Shown here in pieces: positions 60,773 through 64,000 of a DNA stretch of 64,000 nt (positions within the stretch are counted from its first letter, which is position 1; every line of letters begins with the position of its first letter). Source of the stretch: Salinisphaera sp040361255 (GTDB lineage Bacteria > Pseudomonadota > Gammaproteobacteria > Nevskiales > Salinisphaeraceae); assembly GCF_040361255.1 (NCBI RefSeq), contig NZ_APNG01000005.1:1-64000 (forward strand). Reading direction: 5' to 3'. The notes below the pieces were generated by a model that worked only from the letters and a program-made list of their open reading frames with translations, ran no database searches and was not told where the DNA came from. A program made the position numbers and the translations under genes.

Positions 60773-61498
60773 TCATTGATGTTCGCCCATACCCAGCCCT
60801 AACAACTGGTGCTGCAGCTCGTCGTTGTGGGCGAGTTCGGCCATCGCGCCGGACCAGACCACGCGGCCGTCGTTCATGACGGCGGCGGACTGGCCGAGCC
60901 GGCGCGAGAAGTTGAAGTTCTGTTCGACCAGCAGGATGGTGACCTGCTGACGCTTGAGCTGTTCGAAGGCATCGGCGAGGTCGTCGATGATGGCCGGCGC
61001 AAGCCCCTTGGTGGGTTCATCGATCAGCAACAGTTCCCGCGGCTCGATAATGGCGCGGGCGATAGCGAGCATCTGTTTCTGCCCGCCGGACAGATTGCCG
61101 GCCGGTTTGTCCCAGAATTTCTTCAGCGGCGGAAACAGATCGACGATCCATTCCAGCCGAGCCGGGTCCATGGCCCCGCCGATCGCGGCGAGAATCATGT
61201 TCTCGCGAACCGTGAGCAGGCTGAAGATGCCCATGTTTTCCGGTACGAAGGCGATACCACGGCGCACGATACGCGGTGTGCTCTGGCCCGTGATCGGTTG
61301 GCCCTGAAAGCGGATATCCCCGGCGGTGACGGTGGTCAGCCCCATGATCGTGCGCAGCGTCGTGCTCTTGCCGGCGCCGTTGCGCCCGAGCAGCATGGTC
61401 AGTTCGCCTTTGGGCACGACGAGGTCGACCCCGTGCAGGATATGGTATTGGTCGATATCCGCGCGGACCTGCGTTAATGAAAGCAACGCGTCGCTCAT
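60773..61498 (-). CDS. livF: ABC ATPase LivF
   Basis: This 241-residue ATPase has Walker A GRNGAGKSTT, signature NLSGGQKQMLAIARAI, Walker B LLLIDEPTKGLAP and switch His region with LLVEQNFN. The LivF character is shown by RIVRRGIAFVPENMGIFSLL. It energises the LivH/LivM channel together with LivG. Its ATG overlaps the livG stop by one base, so the two ATPases are translated in balance. Confidence 0.92.
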   Translation of the reverse strand: MSDALLSLTQVRADIDQYHILHGVDLVVPKGELTMLLGRNGAGKSTTLRTIMGLTTVTAGDIRFQGQPITGQSTPRIVRRGIAFVPENMGIFSLLTVRENMILAAIGGAMDPARLEWIVDLFPPLKKFWDKPAGNLSGGQKQMLAIARAIIEPRELLLIDEPTKGLAPAIIDDLADAFEQLKRQQVTILLVEQNFNFSRRLGQSAAVMNDGRVVWSGAMAELAHNDELQHQLLGLGMGEHQ

Positions 61499-62343
61499 CA
61501 GGCATGACTCCCGGCGGCAGATTGCTCGGGGCTGGCGCCGAGATAGACCTGCTGGACCACGGGCGAGGCGATTACCTGTGCGGGTTCGCCGGCGGCGACC
61601 AGTTCGCCGTTATGCAGCACCACAATGCGATCCGATAACGAACGGACCACGTCCATCTTGTGTTCGACCAGAAGGATGATCTTGTTCTGGCGCTTCTTGA
61701 TATCGGCGATCAGGTCGAGAATGACCGGGACTTCGTCGACGCTCATGCCGGCGGTCGGTTCGTCGAACATGAATACCTCTGGTTCGAGCGCGAGCAGCAG
61801 GGCCACTTCCAGCTTGCGCTGGTCGCCGTGGGGCAGGTTGGCTACCGGCGTGTCGGCGCGTTTGCCGAGGTTGACCTGCTCGAGATAGGCGACAGCGCGG
61901 TCGCTGATGTCACGTCGGCCGGCGGCCATCTGCCAGAAGATATGGCCGATGTGGTAGCGCGATGCCACCGCGAGGCGCACGTTCTCCAGCGCGCTGAGCC
62001 CTGGGAACAAATTGGTAAGTTGGAAGGCACGCCCCAGGCCCTTGTCGGCACGCGCGGGCGCGCCGAGTGCGGTGATGTCTTCGTCGAACAATCTGACGCT
62101 GCCCGACGTAGCCGTGAGCTGGCCGGAAATGAGATTGAACAGGGTGGTCTTGCCCGCGCCGTTCGGGCCGACGATTGATGTCAGCGTGCCAGCATGAAAG
62201 GCGCAGGACACCTTGTTAACCGCGGTATGCCCACCAAAGGTGATGCTCAGATCGCGGATTTCGAGACCCGACTGATCCGGCGGCGCGGCTTGCGAATCGG
62301 GCATCGACGTATCGTTCGCCACGTCGGAATCATTTGGTTGCAT
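61498..62343 (-). CDS. livG: ABC ATPase LivG
   Basis: This 281-residue ATPase has Walker A GPNGAGKTTL, the LivG-specific long Q-loop region RADKGLGRAFQLTNLFPGLS, signature LPHGDQRKLEVALLLALE (LivG proteins have a degenerate signature), Walker B VFMFDEPTAGMS and H-loop LLVEHKMD. The first 35 residues are hydrophilic and not conserved. ATG 62343 is preferred to the in-frame ATG at 62385. It follows livK by 75 bases. Confidence 0.9.
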   Translation of the reverse strand: MQPNDSDVANDTSMPDSQAAPPDQSGLEIRDLSITFGGHTAVNKVSCAFHAGTLTSIVGPNGAGKTTLFNLISGQLTATSGSVRLFDEDITALGAPARADKGLGRAFQLTNLFPGLSALENVRLAVASRYHIGHIFWQMAAGRRDISDRAVAYLEQVNLGKRADTPVANLPHGDQRKLEVALLLALEPEVFMFDEPTAGMSVDEVPVILDLIADIKKRQNKIILLVEHKMDVVRSLSDRIVVLHNGELVAAGEPAQVIASPVVQQVYLGASPEQSAAGSHA

Positions 62344-62418
62344 TGCTTGTCCGCCGATCGTCTGGTCGCGGCGTGAAGGCGCCATGCCGTGGCGCCTTCA
62401 CTGCCTTGCGATGCCGCT

Positions 62419-63642
62419 TCAACGGCCGTTACGTACCGGAATATCCATTTCGTCCGCTTCGATTACGCGGACCAGGGTGGGTACGCCGGCCTCGACGGTG
62501 CGATCGGCAAACCAGTCGTCGCGTTCTTCGACCTTCATGCGAAAGTGATACATCTGCTGCATGGCCTGATGGTCGGCAGCGCGGATATTCATCGGCCCCT
62601 TCGGGGTATCGAAGTCGAGGCCCTCAAGGGCTTCGATGAGGTCCTCGGTGTCGGTCGAGCCGTTCGTCTTACGAATTGCCGCGGTAATCGCCATCGCCTG
62701 GGCAAAACCCTGGGCGGTGAAGAAGTCCGGTGCGGCATTGAAACGCTTCATATGCTGCTCGACGAACCAGTCGTTGATATCGTTATCCGGCGATTCGAAA
62801 TAATAGAAGCCTGCGCCCTCCATACCGGGGAATTCGGCGTAGCTCACCAGGGCCGGCAGGATGTTGCCGCCGGTGGCGAGCTTGATGCCGAAGCGGCTGG
62901 GCTTGAGATCCTGGATACGACTGAGCGGGTTCGCGCTGCCGGCCCAGATGGCGAAGATGTATTTGCCCTTGTCGCAATCGCTGCGATCCTTGAGTGCCCC
63001 GAACAGCCGTTGCGCGGCTGCGGTGAAGTCCGTCGCATCCGTGGGCAGATATTCTTCGTGTACGACCTGGCCGCCTTCGGCCTGCATGGCTTCCTTGTAG
63101 GCAGCGACGCCGTCGCGCCCGAAGGCATAGTCCTGGGCGATCGTTGCCACGCAAACGCCTGGCGCGCCGAGGGCGACGGCATTCGAGACCGCATCCTGAG
63201 ATGAGTTGCGGCCCACCCGGAACACGTAGCGATTCCAGTCCTTGCCGGTAATCGCGTCGGCGACACCTTCCGGCATGATCACGCGCTCGTACATCTGCGC
63301 GATCGGCAGCGTGGCCAGTGCAACGCCGGACGATACCGGCCCGACGACGATATGCGCATCGTCTTCGGCATAGGCTTCTTCAACGAGTGCGCGGGCACGG
63401 GCCGGGTCGAGCTGTGTGTCCTTGTCGATGATCTCGATCGAACGGCCTTCGATTTCCATCGAGCCGTCGGTGGCATATTCGAAACCCATCTTCATGCCCA
63501 CGCGAAGCTGTTCGGCATACGCCGATAAGGGCCCCGTGAAACCGGTGACATGGGCGATACGAATGGAGTCGGCCGCCAGCGAAGCGGGCGTGGCGACGAC
63601 CGAGGCGAGGGCGAATGCAATCGCTGTAATGGAACGCTTCAT
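62419..63642 (-). CDS. livK: Periplasmic substrate-binding protein LivK type
   Basis: This 407-residue protein has a signal peptide (1-23, VVATPASLAA) and a type I periplasmic-binding fold: IRIAHVTGFTGPLSAYAEQL, the hinge-region VVGPVSSGVALATLPIAQMY, and VATIAQDYAFGRDGVAAYKE. The start MKRSITAIAF (ATG 63640-63642) follows AAGGAG; an in-frame ATG at 63726 is rejected because it would hide the signal peptide. The sequence resembles branched-chain amino acid, urea and aromatic-compound binders without a decisive motif, so the ligand is open. It is the first gene of the operon. Confidence 0.88.
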   Translation of the reverse strand: MKRSITAIAFALASVVATPASLAADSIRIAHVTGFTGPLSAYAEQLRVGMKMGFEYATDGSMEIEGRSIEIIDKDTQLDPARARALVEEAYAEDDAHIVVGPVSSGVALATLPIAQMYERVIMPEGVADAITGKDWNRYVFRVGRNSSQDAVSNAVALGAPGVCVATIAQDYAFGRDGVAAYKEAMQAEGGQVVHEEYLPTDATDFTAAAQRLFGALKDRSDCDKGKYIFAIWAGSANPLSRIQDLKPSRFGIKLATGGNILPALVSYAEFPGMEGAGFYYFESPDNDINDWFVEQHMKRFNAAPDFFTAQGFAQAMAITAAIRKTNGSTDTEDLIEALEGLDFDTPKGPMNIRAADHQAMQQMYHFRMKVEERDDWFADRTVEAGVPTLVRVIEADEMDIPVRNGR

Positions 63643-63726
63643 CGGATCTCCTTGATTTATTGGCCCCCGCCGGGGGCGCTGTGTTGTATCGAAAAGCGCT
63701 GGAAGTAAATATGACACCTCAGTCAC

Positions 63727-63931
63727 GTTTGGGCAAGCGGTTTGGCCGATCGGTTAGCGAACCCGCGCGAACGGCTTGATTTTATTAAAAGTTAAATAAA
63801 ATCAATAATATAAAGGAAAAAAGCGCCACAATTATGCGGCGACGGCGTTAACTTGTTGACGAAATTAGTCAAGCTGACTTAGGTTATAAGTGACGAGTGA
63901 GTCAGTATTCATTCAACCAAGGTTGCTTTCG
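63727..63931. promoter_or_regulatory. AT-rich divergent control region between livK and the partial gene
   Basis: The region is strongly AT-rich at 63780-63825, unlike the GC-rich surroundings. At 63856-63872 an inverted repeat TTGAC-GAAATTA-GTCAA is followed by GACTTAGGTTATAAGTGACG, giving further GTCA/TGAC repeats. The layout suits operators for a divergently encoded regulator. The exact promoters are not resolved. Confidence 0.5.
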
Positions 63932-64000
63932 ATGCCCATAGGTCATGCTGATGCCGCGGCCCCATCCGGCCCGGGCGCGCCGAAGACGGCGCGCGGCGCG
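63932..64000 (+). CDS. Start of a probable TetR-family regulator (truncated by window end)
   Basis: Only 23 codons are present, starting MPIGHADAAAPSGPGAPK and ending TARGA. The TARGA... string after a Pro-rich leader resembles the start of TetR regulators (often ...TARGxRTRxxLLxAA), and an AAGG site lies upstream. Being divergent from livK with an inverted repeat between, it could regulate that operon. The assignment is weak because the domain itself is not in the window. Confidence 0.35.
   Translation, partial: MPIGHADAAAPSGPGAPKTARGA

Noticed and set aside
1..64000. CRISPR arrays, rRNA operons and replication origins
   Set aside because: No regularly spaced short repeats, no rRNA-like sequence and no DnaA-box cluster were seen in reading the window.

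Overview
The window looks like a GC-rich gammaproteobacterial chromosome. Proteins are rich in Asp and Glu and iron and nitrate genes are numerous, so a marine or halotolerant lineage such as Salinisphaera is possible. That placement is inference from gene content; no rRNA or tRNA gene was seen to confirm it.

Layout. (1) 342-3130 is the remnant of a P2-like prophage tail module on the minus strand: frameshifted gpR, intact gpS and gpV with a nonsense codon. Two more AT-rich genes on the opposite strand sit inside it: a predicted PD-(D/E)XK nuclease and a two-helix membrane protein with a SieB-like layout. (2) 3226-15021 is an assimilatory nitrate/nitrite island: nasT, then a leader with a sigma54 promoter, an ANTAR dual hairpin and a terminator, then nasS, a NarK/NasA-type transporter, nasB, the molybdenum nitrate reductase, a NirA-type nitrite reductase, and a CysJ-like reductase whose flavodoxin domain is replaced by a [4Fe-4S] domain. 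(3) 15148-22711 is a Fur-type iron block: DUF3649, PepSY membrane protein, DUF3325 and two TonB-dependent receptors. (4) 23002-26134 holds a PHP nuclease gene and a hairpin-bracketed repeat element, into whose 3' hairpin loop an IS481-family element (now frameshifted) has inserted. (5) 26135-33266 holds general metabolism genes. (6) 33401-41297 is a Fur-box-preceded receptor followed by a four-gene NIS hydroxamate siderophore set of the DesABCD (desferrioxamine/bisucaberin/putrebactin) type. (7) 41328-45777 is mixed metabolism. (8) 45866-47046 is an Xre-RES toxin-antitoxin pair. (9) 47184-50806 is a fourth receptor with a second PepSY protein. (10) 50803-55524 holds a RegA/RegB-type redox two-component pair, a DMT exporter and an MsbA-like ABC exporter. 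(11) 55685-58424 is a divergent aldehyde/alcohol dehydrogenase pair with a consensus FNR/ANR box between them. (12) 58521-63642 is a Liv-type ABC uptake operon, and a probable TetR-family gene begins at the right edge.

How it works together. Nitrate would enter through the MFS transporter, be reduced to nitrite by the NasB/NasC pair and then to ammonium by NirA, supplied with NADPH electrons by the unusual flavo-iron-sulfur reductase. Expression appears gated twice, by nitrogen status (sigma54/NtrC) and by nitrate or nitrite (NasS-NasT antitermination). The iron genes form a complete synthesis and uptake capacity: one hydroxamate siderophore pathway, four outer-membrane receptors and two PepSY proteins that may help reduce imported ferric complexes. 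The RegB/RegA pair and the FNR/ANR box point to redox and oxygen control of nearby functions.
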